Of a DNA stretch of 64,000 nt, positions 1-11,809 are shown in pieces. Location of the stretch: positions 66,619,371-66,683,370 of the forward strand of contig NC_053393.1 of assembly GCF_905171765.1 (NCBI RefSeq), read 5' to 3'. This DNA is from Bufo bufo. Taxonomy: Eukaryota; Chordata; Amphibia; Anura; Bufonidae. The number at the start of each line of letters is the position of its first letter. Within the stretch, counting starts at the first letter, position 1. The notes under the pieces were generated by a model. That model was not told where the DNA came from and ran no database searches. It worked only from the letters and a program-made list of their open reading frames with translations. The position numbers and the translations under genes were made by a program.

Positions 1-1246
1 AACAATTCAGAAATGGATGAGCATAGGTCCACAACATTGTGTCTCAAGTGCCTAAGAGACCGTTTTCTGTAGTGTCATACACGTCAGTGTATGGTATAGT
101 AGGGCAAGTGAGTTGTAACAAATAGGTAAAATCTGTTTAAAAGGATACAAGTAAATATAATAAAAATTCACTATGGCCAAGGTGCTTGAATGGTGCATCA
201 CTACTGGTGATGTGGTAGTGACATGCGGTTCATGCACTTGACTGCTGAGATCAGTGACTGACTGCAGTGGCCATGGAAACAAGTGACTTCTGGACTGGTA
301 AGGGAAGAAGGCAGTAGTGCGGAAACAGTGGGGATGCGTACAGGTCATTATTTTATTTTTTTACTTGACACTGGTTACATTCATTGGGTTTAAGTTGTAG
401 GCAGTAAGATTCAAAGCTCCTTCTAGTGGTAGCTGGAGGAGGCCAAGCATTTTGTTATTGAAGTCTATGTCTATGCAGAGTATTTGAAGCTCTGTATCAG
501 AAACATAGAGCTCGGACTGTTACATATTTAAAAAAAAATAATGAACAGCCCTGAATTTTAGACATTTACATTATTAATTTTTTTCCCTTCTGAACAAATC
601 TCCAATCAAGAATACTACCAATGACAAGAATGTGGTTAGTGGTTAGTCACTCTCGCCTACTGCATAAAGTACACTTTAAACACGACATAAATTAATCTAG
701 TTCTGTCAGGGGGTAATATTACATACATCTTTCAATAGCGTAGAATACATCTGTAACCTATTAACTAGCTTCTGATCTTGGATTTATACAAGGCAACTAC
801 ATCCAGCATATGTACGTAGGTGTCTGTTCCTACCAAAAGAACAATACTGCAACCGTTTGGATGTAAACTTTATTTTGGATCTTCCTAAAGGTAGTCATCA
901 TTTAAACTGTCAGCGGGTTACACGATATGCAATCACACCACACCGAATAAAAATCAAATATTATTTATCCTACTGCTAATTACAATGCATATGAATACGA
1001 ATCCTGGATATGCAACAAGTCACGTCAAATAATGTATTAACAGGTGAATGTAATATTCCTGGACTGCCTGGGGAGAAATTATTGAGAAAGTCTTGTTTAC
1101 TAATCAAACTCGTTAACACAGTGGGGAGGTGCATAAAAATTATTCAAAAAGCAAGTTATTTACAAGTATATTCTGGTGGCAGTGAATTTTAACAACATAA
1201 TTTACATTAAAAGGAAAAGCATATTTTATAATTAATCCTAAGAGAA
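1..1246. other. AT-rich DNA with no recognised gene
   Basis: I see no coding signature, RNA gene or complete repeat here. The longest open frames are under 100 codons, have low-complexity translations and match no family I know. Confidence 0.5.
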
Positions 1247-1330
1247 TTATGAAGAAGAAGAAGAAAATGATGAAGAAAAAGAAAACGATGATGAAGAAGA
1301 AAATAATAATAAATAATTATTACTATTATT
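1247..1330. repeat. GAA/GAT-rich microsatellite
   Basis: An imperfect purine-rich simple repeat (GAA, GATGAA and AAT triplets) runs into a short AT-rich inverted segment of AATAAT versus ATTATT type. It is simple-sequence DNA with no coding value. Confidence 0.85.
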
Positions 1331-1410
1331 GTTTTCCTACATCTGTAGGAAAAGTTTTGTAGCAGTCTTAACATTCAGAAGTTATGTGGCTCGACCTCTC
1401 GGGAACCCAG

Positions 1411-1700
1411 TCATGTGACATTTTACTATTGAAAATCCCGCTTCTGCCGACGTCACACCCTTTACCAGGTTTCAGCCTGGGCTATGGATGGGATGTTTCT
1501 TCCAAAGTGGACAGGGCCAGAACTACCCTCTCCCTGGTGCATGCACAGATTAAGTGGATTCAGAAGTTTGTGCCTGCGCCAGTGAGAGGAATAGTTCTGG
1601 CCTGTCAACAACAGAAGCAACATCCTGTCCATAGCCTAGGCCAGTAAAACGCACATCAGCAGCAGAATATGGATTTTCAGAAGTGGAGCATCACTTAGCA
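1411..1700. repeat. Foldback (hairpin) element, about 290 bp
   Basis: The two halves are imperfect inverted copies. The left half reads CCTGGGCTATGG near 1478 and GGCCAGAACTA near 1527; the right half gives the reverse complement of CCTAGGCTATGG near 1630 and of GGCCAGAACTA near 1590. Similarity continues outwards to TGAAAATCC on the left and its complement near 1672. The centre is near 1560. An 87-codon frame (1384-1647) falls inside and is a by-product of the hairpin. It is probably a non-autonomous DNA transposon (MITE); I could not assign target duplications or a superfamily. Confidence 0.6.
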
Positions 1701-3480
1701 GTGGTAAAGTATATTATAAACTTTCTCCTACTGGTATGTTATGTGTAATTAAAGTGGCTTTGCAGAAAAACTCCTTTATTAAACATGTAATTCAATGGAA
1801 AATATAAGAGAGAGTTTTCCAGGCAATGTTGATTTGGGAACCATTTATCTGGACCTTAATTGATTTGGACGGGCAATTAAAATCAGAATCAAATATTAAG
1901 AATTTCATTAGTCTTAAGGGTTTATCGATCGCTTTTCTGTGCATAATGCTCTGCATAGTACATATTTTATGCGGATAGAGCATGTTTCATATTCTAAACA
2001 TTTTTTTTCTGTGGAGTGTTAATATGCTTTGCATATGGAAATGGATTTTGGCTTTTCTTCCACGTTGGCTATCATAAGTTTGCTGATGTTTTTAAACACT
2101 TCACTTCTTGAAGTTGTCTGCACATGGAAACCACATGTCACGGTAGGGAACAGTGCACTCCTTAGTCTCCAACCAACTACTGTCCCTACCTACCTGGACG
2201 ATCCATCTTAGGTGACGGCCCCCAACTGGACGACGTTCCCTGTGCTGCTAAGTGCAAAAGCTTAAATGATGCAATGATGGTTTTTTTTCTCACAAGACTG
2301 GCAGTGAAGGATTTGGAGCATTAAGCTGCAAAATTCCTTTGTAAATAATTATTAACATGCTTAAAAACTACTATATCTTCAAAAGATCAAGTCTATTAGG
2401 TAGAAGTTGAAACCATCGTAATCATGAGATGGTAGATCACTAATTCTTTAATACATTAAACTTTATATTTTATTCAGACAGGTTTTATGCTACATTATGC
2501 TAAAATCAAATTAATCTACTACCAAAAGAAATGTAGGCTCCTCTGTGTTTTAGGTTCCTTTCTGTTTCTGTAGGTCAACTTTCAATTGTTAATCCAACAC
2601 TCCTACCTGCCCTATTTATCCATTCTCCCCACTTCTTCGACAACACATTGATATTCATTATTCTGAGGCTACAATAGGGAGCGTTGATGGAAGAATCCCG
2701 ATAGGACGAAAATTCATGTTTAATAAAGACAAGCTGGGGAGATCTAACCAGGAAGAGGATAAATTAAATCAATATAACATAGGTGAATAACGCATGAGGA
2801 TCACGAAGGTCAAGAGTCTGCAACGTGAAGATGAAACAATGGAAATTGCGCTTTGAGATCAGAGGAAGAGACGAAAAGAAAAGTTTAAGAAGAGAAAAAA
2901 GATATACTATGTAGGCGATCTTAAGTTTGCGGCTGGAATGCAAGGTGACATGTTGAGAAAGGTAAAGTCAAGAGACCGTAACACTTTGTAAGAACTTGAA
3001 AGTGAACGATGGAATGTGATGAAAGTAACAGATGGCAAACAGCTGGATCACAATGAACTGCAGCCGCCATCCAGACAAAAATAACAATAAGATTCAATCA
3101 GATGCACATCAGTGTGGAAGACAGATAAGGATCACTTGACCCACTTAGGTGCCTTGTTTATGTAGAATCGAGTTATGTGCACTTCACCCTTAGCCATCAA
3201 TGCCTCTCAAGCTGCGTAATGCTAACTGCTCATTATTCATTTCTTCTCCCAAATTGCCAATGTTGTTTTCTACTCTTATAATTTGAATTGTCACATTTCT
3301 AACTACATGAAACTCGAACTCTCCACAGATTTTCAACCTGCCAAAGAGCACACAAAGAGGCTGAACTGAAGTGACTTACTGAAATTAACTCTGCATAGCC
3401 AGGAAGTGATAATAAAAAGGCACACAGGGTATCTACTGTATCTACTATTAGAGGTGCTTATTGTGTGCGGTCAGACATTT
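1701..3480. other. Non-coding stretch, nothing recognised
   Basis: It is AT-rich with short T-runs and no open frame above about 63 codons. I recognise no transposon protein, RNA gene or strong repeat structure. Confidence 0.45.
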
Positions 3481-3497
3481 AGTACGATGTAGTAAAA

Positions 3498-4480
3498 TTG
3501 TAGTGTCCCACTAGATAAAGGTGGGCACTGCACAAAAGGGGTTAATGTGTCTTTATTACATTTAATGTTATGTGTATGCATTTCCCTGTGTTAGCTGGGT
3601 GTCAGGCCTGTCAGGGTGTAGTTTAGCCTCCCAGACGTTAGAGGGAGCTAGAGAGCCTTAGATATAAATAGGAAGGCCCAGACAGGGGAGTGGTAGTTCA
3701 TTCCAGGGGACTAGAGGAGTTACTTCGTCCACCTGAAGCTCCTGAGGCTAGGATTAGCTCAGTAGAGACACCCCAGTTGCAGGACAGAACCTCCTGGGAG
3801 AAACCCACAGCCCTTGACCAGACAAGTCAGGATATTACAAGCAAAGATAAGTAACACTGATAGGCAGAGGCATTAGAAAGCAAGGCAAGGATTTAATACG
3901 AGAGGAAGATATATATACCAAGGATTTAAGCCAGCATTTAGGCATCCGGGCCTTGGGATTGAAACCAGACAGGAGTTCTAGAAAGGACAGTGTACGCCAT
4001 TTCTGAGGAAAGGTACAACCTGATTCTGAGTGCATTGTGGATTTACCCTCTGAGTATCTTGCATAATCAATACCTGCCATCTTGTGCATTAAGCCTGCTT
4101 GTGAAGTACTTGATCTAAAGGACTGTATTACCATCTATATGTACAAAGTTGGACTGTTAAGTAAAGCAACGTTTGGTTCACTATACCACCTGTGTACCTC
4201 ACTTATTCCAACTATAAATCGGTGTGCCACCGTTACAGGCACTGGCGTCACGAATCCAACAGGGACCTTGCCCCAGGCACTCAAAATACCAGTAACATCC
4301 AGGGCACCTCATCCACCATCAGGCCTGGTCCCTACAAACCGAGTGTGCCCCAGAGGAACTGTGTCTACCTCTCCTTCACTGCCGCATGCCTGCCCAGGGT
4401 TCTCCAATACAGTGAGCAACCCTCGATTGCCCATAACCGTGACCTCGCTTCGCTATACCCTGCAGGCCTGGCGTGCTGCA
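3498..4480 (+). repeat. Possible LTR-like repeat fragment
   Basis: The segment starts near TGTAGTGTCCCAC. A TATA-like GATATAAATAG lies near 3660, followed by GC-richer sequence and, near 4240, the phrase ACTGGCGTCACGAA. I associate this arrangement with abundant anuran repeats, from memory only. Overlapping frames of 134 and 107 codons (4082-4515) are proline/threonine-rich and look non-coding. The boundaries and the LTR assignment are uncertain because I found neither a partner LTR nor a duplication. Confidence 0.3.
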
Positions 4481-4806
4481 AAATGACCTTATCTCATATG
4501 TCTTCATCAAACTGAAAACAGAGGGGACCATGAATCAGGGGAGCTGCAATATGGAAACTTAAAAGAGGTCACTAGGCATATTTTCTATAAGTTTCTGAGC
4601 CTATTTAAATTTTCATGTAAAACCATAGGGTTGCTTTAAAGTTAAGATGGCAGTCGGCTGTCTTAGGTTCACATTCATTGATCCCTAATAATCAGTCATT
4701 AGCCCTGGCAGAAGCTCTGGCCAGCTATATGAACACATATCACTGCCAAACCAGGTGCACCAAAGTGAGAGCCTCTCAATGTCAGCAGCTCTCCCTTTTC
4801 ACTTAC
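4481..4806. other. Unclassified spacer
   Basis: It lies between the LTR-like repeat and the foldback element. I see no gene or structured repeat. Confidence 0.4.
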
Positions 4807-4821
4807 ATGTTCTTCCTTTTG

Positions 4822-5180
4822 TGAAAAGATAGTGGGGCACACCTACATCCGGATATGACACAGAACACTAACTGGTAATATGAGTATAATATTTATTGCA
4901 TAAAAACATAAAAATAGTGGGGGTTGACAAACATCAATAAAAATACAGCTATATAAATGAATAAAATGATATGGTATGCAAGAAAATAATTATGCAAAAT
5001 ATATTAAAAAATATTGTAACCAATCTGTAGGTATTGAATAGGTGCATCTAATAATTCCGTAGTTAAATATTCCTACTGTCAACGGTCTTGGATATTAATA
5101 GTGGATTATGGCCAATAAATTATTTTCTTATATATCCGGATTACGTGCACTTGTTGTGTGCGGGGTTCCCCTTTATGTTG
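4822..5180 (+). repeat. Left inverted arm of foldback element
   Basis: It begins TGAAAAGATAGTGGGGCA and ends near GGGGTTCCCCTTTATGT. It pairs with 7638-7999 with only scattered mismatches. Confidence 0.85.
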
Positions 5181-5778
5181 ACAGTGTTTACAACGTTAAT
5201 ATATAAGTTCCTGTATAGATGATGCCATACAAATAAGGATAATGCTCTCAGTTGTTGGGTGTGTAATTGTAGCTATAACGTAACAATCTGCTACTACACA
5301 GAAATCATTCAGCGGGCATACTGTTACAACGCCGGGGGAAGACCTGCAGTTTGCGGCTTTTTCCTTATGCGGCGGCGGTGATCGGAGGTGCCATCAGGTC
5401 CCCATGCGGCTGTAGGGGGGACCCGATGGCATGGAAGGCAGCGCGATGCCTTCCTTAGGCATCTGCGCTGCCTTCCGGTGACGAGCCTGTGATATCCAGC
5501 CCCCTGGATCTCACAGGCGGGAAGCTGCATGAGTAATACTCACAGTATTACTCATACAGCCAATGCATTCCAATACAGAAGTATTAGAATGCATTGTAAA
5601 AGGGATTAGACCCCGAAAAGTTGAAGTCATAAAGTGGGACAAAAAAATAAAGTAAAAAAAAAAAAGTTTCCCCCCCCCCAGAAATTTAAAGTTTCAAGTA
5701 AAAATAAACAAAAACGTAATTTTCCCCAAATAAAGTTAAAAAAAATAGGTAAAAAATAGGGGGAAAAAAAGGTTGACA

Positions 5779-6690
5779 TATTAGGTATAACCGCGTCCGT
5801 ATCGACCGGCTCTATAAACATATCACATGACCTAACCCCTCAGATGATCACCGTAAAAAATAAAAAATTAAAACTGTGCTAAATAGACCATTTTTTGGTC
5901 ACCTTACATCACAAAAAGTACAACAGCAAGCGATCAAAAAGTCATATGCACCCCAAAATAGTGCCAATCAAACCATCATCTTATCCCGCAAAAAATGAGA
6001 CCCTACCTAAGATAATCGCCCAAAAACAGAAAAAACTATGGCTCTCAGAATATGGAGACACTAAAACATGATTTTTTTTTTATTCAAAAATCATATTATT
6101 GTGTAAAACTTACATAAATAAAAAAGAGTATACATATTAGTTATCACCGCGTCCGTATCGACCAGCTCTATAAAAATATCACATGACCTAACCCCTCAGA
6201 TGAACACCGTAAAAAATTTAAAATAAAAACTGTACTAAATAAACAATTTTTTGTCACCTTACATCACAAAAAGTGTAATAGCAAGCGATCAAAAAGTTAT
6301 ATGCACCCCAAAATAGTGCCAATAAAATCATCATCTCATCTCGCAAAAATCATACCCTACCTAAGGTAATCGCCCAAAAAATTATGGCTCTCAGACTATG
6401 GAAACACTAAAACATGATTTTTTTTGCTTCAAAAAAGAAATCATTGTGTAAAACTTACATAAATAAAAAAAAGTATACATATTAGGTATCGCCGCGTCCG
6501 GGACCACCTGGTCTATAAAAATATCACATGATCTAACCTGTCAGATGAATTTTGTAAATAACAAAAAATAAAAACAATGCCAAAACAGGTATTTCTTGTT
6601 ACCTTGCCTCACAAAAAGTATAATATAGAGCAACCAAAAATCATATGTTCCCTAAACTAGTACCAACAATACTGCCACCCTATCCCGTAG
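5779..6690 (+). repeat. Tandem repeat, about 350-bp unit, 2.6 copies
   Basis: Units start at 5779, 6135 and 6480. Each opens with a TATTAGGTAT-CCGCGTCCG-like phrase, then TCACATGACCTAACCCCTCAG, then CACAAAAAGT, then CACTAAAACATGATTTTTTT. The third unit is cut short near 6690. The same units recur in diverged form at about 52598 and 52914. Confidence 0.75.
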
Positions 6691-7637
6691 TTTCTAAAAT
6701 GGGGTCACTTTTCTGGAGTTTCTACTCTAGGGGTGCATCAGGGGGGCTTCAAATGGGACATGGTGTCAAAAAAAACAGTCCAGCAAAACCTGCCTTCCAA
6801 AAAGCGTATGGCATTCCTTTCCTTCTGCGCCCTGCCGTGTGTCCGTACAGCGGTTTACGACCACATATGGGGTGTTTCTGTAAACTACAGAATCAGGGCC
6901 ATAAATATTGAGTTTGATTTGGCTGTTAAGCCTTGCTTTGTAACTGGAAAAACAATTATTAAAATGGAAAATCTGCCAAAAAAGTGAAATTTTGAAATTG
7001 TTTCTCTATTTTCCATTAATTCTTGTGGAACACCTAAAGGATTAACAAAGTTTGTAAAATCAGTTTTGAATACCTTGAGGGGTGTAGTTTTTAGAATGGG
7101 GTCATTTTTGGGTGGTTTCTATTATGTAAGCCTTGCAAAGTGACTTCAGACCTGAACTGTTCCCTAAAAATTGGGTTTTTGAACATTTCTGAAAAATTTC
7201 AAGATTTGCTTCTAAACTTCTAAGCCTTGTAACATCCCCAAAAAATAAAATATCATTCCCAAAATGATCCAAACATGAAGTAGACATATGGGGAATGTAA
7301 AGTAATAACTATTTTTGGAGGTATTACTATCTATTATAGAAGTAGAGAAATTGAAACTTGGAAATTTTCAATTTTTTTTTGCAAATTTTTGGTAAATTTG
7401 GTTTATCATTTTATAAATAAAAATGATTTTTTTTTTTACTTTATTTTACCAGTGTCATGAAGTAAAATATGTGATGAAAAAACAAATCTCAGAATGGCCT
7501 GGATAAGTCAAAGCGTTTTAAATTTATCAGCACTTAAAGTGACACTGGTCAGATTTGCAAAAAATGGCCAAGTCCTTAAGGTGAAATAGGGCTGAGTCCT
7601 TAAGGGGTTAAAGGGTTATTCTGTATCCGATAATATT

Positions 7638-7999
7638 TCGACATAAAGGGGAACCCCGCACACAACAAGTGAACGTAAGCCGGATATATAAGAAAATAAT
7701 TTATTGGCCATAATCCACTATTAATATCCAAGACCGTTGACAGTAGGAATATTTAACTACGGAATTATTAGATGCACCTATTCAATACCTACAGATTGGT
7801 TACAATTTTTTAAATATATTTTGCATAATTATTTTCTTGCATACCATATCATTTTATTCATTTATATAGCTGTATTTTTTTATTGATGTTTGTCAACCCC
7901 CGCTATTTTTATGTTTTTATGCAATAAATATTATACTAATATTACCAGTTAGTGTTCTGTGTAATATCCGGATGTAGGTGTGCCCCACTATCTTTTCAC
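7638..7999 (-). repeat. Right inverted arm of foldback element
   Basis: It begins ACATAAAGGGGAACCCCGC and ends TGCCCCACTATCTTTTCA, the reverse complement of the left arm. Its low divergence from the left arm suggests a fairly recent insertion or gene conversion between the arms. Confidence 0.85.
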
Positions 8000-8196
8000 A
8001 CTTTGCATCTCTTTTACAAGATTGGGGTATCTTTTTTAGGGGAGCACCCTTTTCCTTGTGAGCCGGAGGGTGAGCCACCCCAACCCACTTCAATATGTTC
8101 TTCCTTTTGATAGGAGAGCATGTGGATATTGGTCCTTTTACATAAACTGATATGTTACAGCGGTGGCCATGGCTGAAGGTGCTCTGCTCACCTGTC

Positions 8197-9000
8197 ATGT
8201 CCCTGTGGGGAAGACTTACCTCCCACTCTCCTTGAGTATGGCCGTCGGGATAGCTCTGATCCCCCTATTCGCCATGCCTCTCCTCCTCTGCCTGTATTGT
8301 GTGCGCTCTTCCTCCATCTTTTAATCCACCAATGCTCACACCCTAATTCACATCAGCCAAGGGTTGGCCACCTTAGAGTACTTAACACACCTTCCTCTAT
8401 TGGAGGGTTCCTGATATATACTGTAGGGTGTCCAACTTGCTAGTTCCCTGCAAAAGTGCTCTAGAGCTCTGTCTGTTGCCTGTGTACGGACTCCTGCTCG
8501 TTTTCCAGATTTGACCCATTGCTGCCTGACCTTTCCTCTGTCTGATTTCTGTACTGACCTTGAGCTGCCTACCTTGATCTTGGAATTTTATTGGATTGTA
8601 TGTTCATTGCCTGCCCCCTATTATAGTTTTGCCTGTACTCTCAGTGGTCCACACCATTATCTCTTGATCCCCATGGGTCAGCTGTCAACCATACAGAGAC
8701 GACTCCAGGATGTACCAGCCTGGAGGTTTCCAGTCCAGATCCCTGTATAGGGCATAAAGGGTGAATACCAGGGAACTACCAGGATAATACCCTTGGGAGT
8801 AGCCCCAAGTCCAATCTGGTTTCATGACTAGGTTTGGGCAGACATTTCCCTTCAGGCGACCATTGCAGGAAAAACATAGTATTACATCGACATGGCCAGA
8901 TCTGGAAGAGTGAGAGCCAATTTTTATTTTAGGCCCTTGGCTCTGGGTCATAGAGGAGGGTCCCCGCATATGAACTTCATATTCCTGAACAGGGGCCAGG
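8197..9000 (+). repeat. Degenerate Gypsy-like LTR remnant (tentative)
   Basis: From TGTCATGTCCCTGTGGGG onward the composition changes to pyrimidine-rich DNA with phrases such as CCAGATTTGACCCATTGCTG near 8505. These resemble U3/R parts of anuran Gypsy LTRs as I remember them. No partner LTR, primer-binding site or duplication is visible. The overlapping 79- and 94-codon frames (8511-8969) are not convincing genes. Confidence 0.3.
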
Positions 9001-9557
9001 TAAAGATGCTTTCCTCATGAGGAAGAAAGAGCATCAGCTAGTAATCTATTTATGTCCCAAAATTTGGCACCAGTAAGTGTTACTAAATCTGGTTGGTTGC
9101 TCTACTTAGACTAGGACACCCTCCTGTTCTATTGGGAAGGCGGAACGACAACAATTTTAAACTTCTCTCTGACATACAGTACGCTATGTCGCACTGCATG
9201 GCACTTTAATAACTCTTTCAGCCATTATCCAAGGGTGTCTTGAATGCAGATTAGTGTTGATCGAGCATGCTCGGCCGAACACCAGTTCGGCTCCAGCATC
9301 TCAATGCTCGGCACATGGCGGTATTCGTCCGAATACCACATGTGCTCGAGTGCAATGCTAGAGTCTCCTCCCCGCACGTTTGTTGGATGCTAGGCAGCCA
9401 ATAAACTTGCAGGTAAGTGCTGCCCTTCACTGTAATGCCGTAACCATGTTAGCACCTGATGACACGAGTTCGGCTCAGTGTTAGTCAGGGAGAGCTGTGC
9501 TGAGGAAGGGAAAGATAGTAAAGGGAGAGAATTTTTTGGGGGGGGGAGTTGAAAAAC

Positions 9558-10110
9558 TTGTCAGAGACCCAAAAGTCCTTTTAAGGACTATTGTTCTGTG
9601 TGGCAGCAGCAATATATATTTTTAGCGCAACCAATGCTAAATTGCTAAAAATTTACAGACCCAAAAGTCCTTTTAAGGACTATTGTGTGTGGCAGCAATA
9701 TCTATTTTTAGCGCATCCTGCGCTAAATAGCGTGCAATATTTAGGCTGCTGCAGACAGCGACATTATCTGCACTACATCTCCTGTGTAACGTATGCAAAT
9801 TACAAAAATATCTGGCATCCAGTGTACTTTTTCCGTAGACAGTGTCCGCTGCGGACAGTGGCATTCGCTGTGCTACATCTCCTGTGTAACTTGTGCCCAT
9901 CCAAAAATTAGCAGTGACATCCAGTGTACTTTTTTTGTAGACTGTGTCCGCTGCAGACAGTGACATTACCTGGGGTACATCTCCTGTGTAACGTTTCCAC
10001 ATCCCAAACACCTGTGACATTTCCTGTAATTTTATATTAGCCGCTGGTGACATCAGCGACATTATCTGCGGTATTTCTCCTGTGTAACGTTTCCACATCC
10101 AACATACCTT
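9558..10110 (+). repeat. 5' subterminal tandem repeats of hAT-1
   Basis: Two ~93-bp copies (from about 9563 and 9656) share AAAAGTCCTTTTAAGGACTA and a TTTTTAGCGCA motif. Four ~100-bp copies follow (about 9748, 9851, 9950, 10047), each with GACATTA-CTG and CTCCTGTGTAACGT. The repeats create spurious long frames on both strands. Related sequence survives at the truncated end of the hAT-2 copy (35700-35842). Confidence 0.8.
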
Positions 10111-10193
10111 TTTTTAAATTTTTTTGTGCATACACTTACAAATCCTATCCTACTGTACGTGTGACAGACTTTCAAGCATATATAACATTTAAT

Positions 10194-10619
10194 ATGAAGA
10201 AGGCGAGCAGTAAGGGACAGGAAAGTGGCTGTGATGCTGATGGTGCACGTAGAGGCCATGGCCCTGGGCACGTTGAAACTGTGCCTGCTGCCAGAGCACA
10301 AGAAAAAGAATCATCCACGATACCTAGCTTCATGTCACAGTTTGCAGGGCGGCGCAGGACAACGCTCTTGAAGTCAGACCAGTGCGTCCAGGTGGTCGGT
10401 TGGATTGCAGCAGATAATGCTTCCAGTCAGTTAATCACCACCCTGTCTTCCACCAAGTCCAATCTCAGTAGCCAAGAGTCTGGTCAACACAATACTCAAC
10501 CTGATCCTCCTTCCTCCCACCATGGAGTCTTGCCAAACAAGCAATCCCACACTCGGATATTCCGGGGAGCTCTTTTCAGCGCCATTCTTTCATTTGGGCC
10601 TCTCGACAAACCCACTTGA
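10194..10619 (+). pseudogene. hAT-1 transposase, N-terminal part
   Basis: The frame opens with ATG at 10194 (MKKASSKGQESG) and is rich in Gly/Arg, then Ser/Thr. It includes SQFAGRRRT and a WIAADNAS stretch that also occurs in the hAT-2 copy (35252-35536, minus), which supports real ancestral coding. The frame stops at 10619, where the L1 inserted (duplication 10619-10632). This is the poorly conserved leader before the BED zinc finger. It is non-functional as it stands. Confidence 0.65.
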
Positions 10620-10632
10620 AGAGGGACATGAG

Positions 10633-10732
10633 GGGGGGCGGAGCCTGCGCCGGTCTGAGATGGCCGCTTCTGTCTGAGCTCCGTGAGAAAGCCTGATCTC
10701 AGCACTAGCAATCAGAAGCTACAGACTCCAAA
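10633..10732 (+). promoter_or_regulatory. L1 5' leader (putative internal promoter)
   Basis: This is the GC-rich 100-bp sequence between the target duplication and the ORF1 start codon. It is where an L1 internal promoter would sit by analogy. No specific motif was verified, and it could be slightly 5'-truncated. Confidence 0.4.
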
Positions 10733-11809
10733 ATGGTTAAAATCGGTAACCCTAAAGCGGGGGAACATTTGAACTCCACTAAGAACCCTGTTCCAAGTGG
10801 AGAAATGGACAAGTTTATTAGAAAAGCTGCCTCCTCGTTCGTTGCACGCGACTCCAAGATGGCGCCGGCACCTTCACATAAAGCCGCCCCACAAGACAAA
10901 TCGGAGGACGATAGCGAAGCAGAAGAGACCCAAGGTAGGGGATCGTTACCGATCACCAGGAACTACCTGAAGAACACCTTAAGCAAAGCCCTAGAACCCC
11001 TACTAAGTGAGTTCGCTGCCATGCGACAAGACATGAGGCAGGTGGGCGATCGTGTAGAGGCCCTTGAGACCTATCAAACACAGATACTAGACCACCAGAG
11101 GGCCGTTTCTTCCTCATTTCAAAAGTGCCGCTCCTACCTGAATGATCTGCATACGGCTTTTGAAGACCAGGAGAACAGGGGACGCCGGAATAATCTGCGC
11201 CTCAGAGGGATACCAGAGACAGTCTCACCAGGTGACATTCCAGCTGCAGTCATTTCCCTCTGCTCCTCGCTGTTAGGCCCTGAGTTCCCTCTGGAAATCA
11301 TTATTGAAAGAGCTCATAGAGCTCTGCGACCAAAGCCCAAGCCAGAGGATCCCCCTAGGGATATAATTTGCAAATTTCTAAATTTTCAAGTTAAGTCAGC
11401 CGTCCAAGAAGCCGCAAGGAACAGATCTGACATCATTTTCGAAGGGGCCCAAGTGACTGTCTATCAGGACCTAGCCCCCTCCACTTTAAGGAAGCACAAA
11501 TCACTCAAGCCTCTAACGGAGTGGCTAAGGTCTAACAGGATCCTATATAAGTGGAACTTTCCATTTGGCCTCTCGTTCTCTCAAGGAGGTCGCCGCTTCA
11601 ACATTACCTCGCATGCGGATTTAGAAGAAGTATATGACCACCTGCAAATCTCTCCCATGCAGATCGACAATTGGGACTTATTCCAGGACCTCTCCTCCCT
11701 ACCAGAAGTCCCTACCGTTGCTGCCTTCACTATGCAGCACACCCCCAAGGCTCATAAAGTGGGCAAGAGGAACAGAAATCTGACACCCAAGAGACTTTCT
11801 CAAGAATGA
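10733..11809 (+). CDS. L1 ORF1 protein (RNA-binding chaperone)
   Basis: A 358-residue protein of the L1 ORF1p family, the trimeric nucleic-acid chaperone that coats LINE RNA. The N-terminus (about 1-80) is charged and low-complexity. Residues ~85-140 have the heptad-like pattern of a coiled coil (around LLSEFAAMRQDMRQVGDRVE). An RRM-type domain starts at ~151 with RRNNLRLRGIPE, the characteristic L1 ORF1p motif. The C-terminal domain follows, with ERAHR near 196 and a basic tail (GKRNRNLTPKR). ATG at 10733 is the first start after the leader and gives the full domain set. The length is usual for L1 (about 340-370). The frame is intact up to TGA at 11807. The RRM motif argues for L1 proper rather than Tx1, whose ORF1 carries zinc knuckles. 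Confidence 0.92.
   Translation: MVKIGNPKAGEHLNSTKNPVPSGEMDKFIRKAASSFVARDSKMAPAPSHKAAPQDKSEDDSEAEETQGRGSLPITRNYLKNTLSKALEPLLSEFAAMRQDMRQVGDRVEALETYQTQILDHQRAVSSSFQKCRSYLNDLHTAFEDQENRGRRNNLRLRGIPETVSPGDIPAAVISLCSSLLGPEFPLEIIIERAHRALRPKPKPEDPPRDIICKFLNFQVKSAVQEAARNRSDIIFEGAQVTVYQDLAPSTLRKHKSLKPLTEWLRSNRILYKWNFPFGLSFSQGGRRFNITSHADLEEVYDHLQISPMQIDNWDLFQDLSSLPEVPTVAAFTMQHTPKAHKVGKRNRNLTPKRLSQE

Larger units (their letters stand above)
4822..8094. mobile_element. Long inverted-repeat element between 15-bp direct repeats
   Basis: The left arm (4822-5180) and right arm (about 7638-7999) are near-perfect inverted copies of ~355 bp. The 15-mer ATGTTCTTCCTTTTG occurs at 4807-4821, just before the left arm, and again at 8095-8109. 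It therefore looks like a target duplication bracketing the arms plus a ~95-bp tail (8000-8094) that has no counterpart on the left. The interior has GC-rich palindromic DNA, a ~350-bp tandem repeat and an AT-rich part shared with 52440-54260. I see no transposase, so it is non-autonomous. A 15-bp duplication and one-sided end are unusual for a cut-and-paste transposon; retro-insertion or a Penelope-type origin is possible but unproven. Confidence 0.7.

Noticed and set aside
4082..4515. Overlapping frames of 134 and 107 codons
   Set aside because: Two frames of the same DNA, both Pro/Thr/Ser-rich, with no motif; they fit a non-coding repeat better.
6645..6987. Frames resembling those at 53399-53679, suggesting a conserved small protein
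   Set aside because: The similarity is at DNA level in all frames because both loci are copies of one repeat; no frame is preferentially conserved.
9673..10098. 141-codon minus-strand frame with repeated MWKRYTGE-like phrases
   Set aside because: It is produced by the ~100-bp tandem repeats of hAT-1; the opposite strand is equally open and no family resemblance exists.
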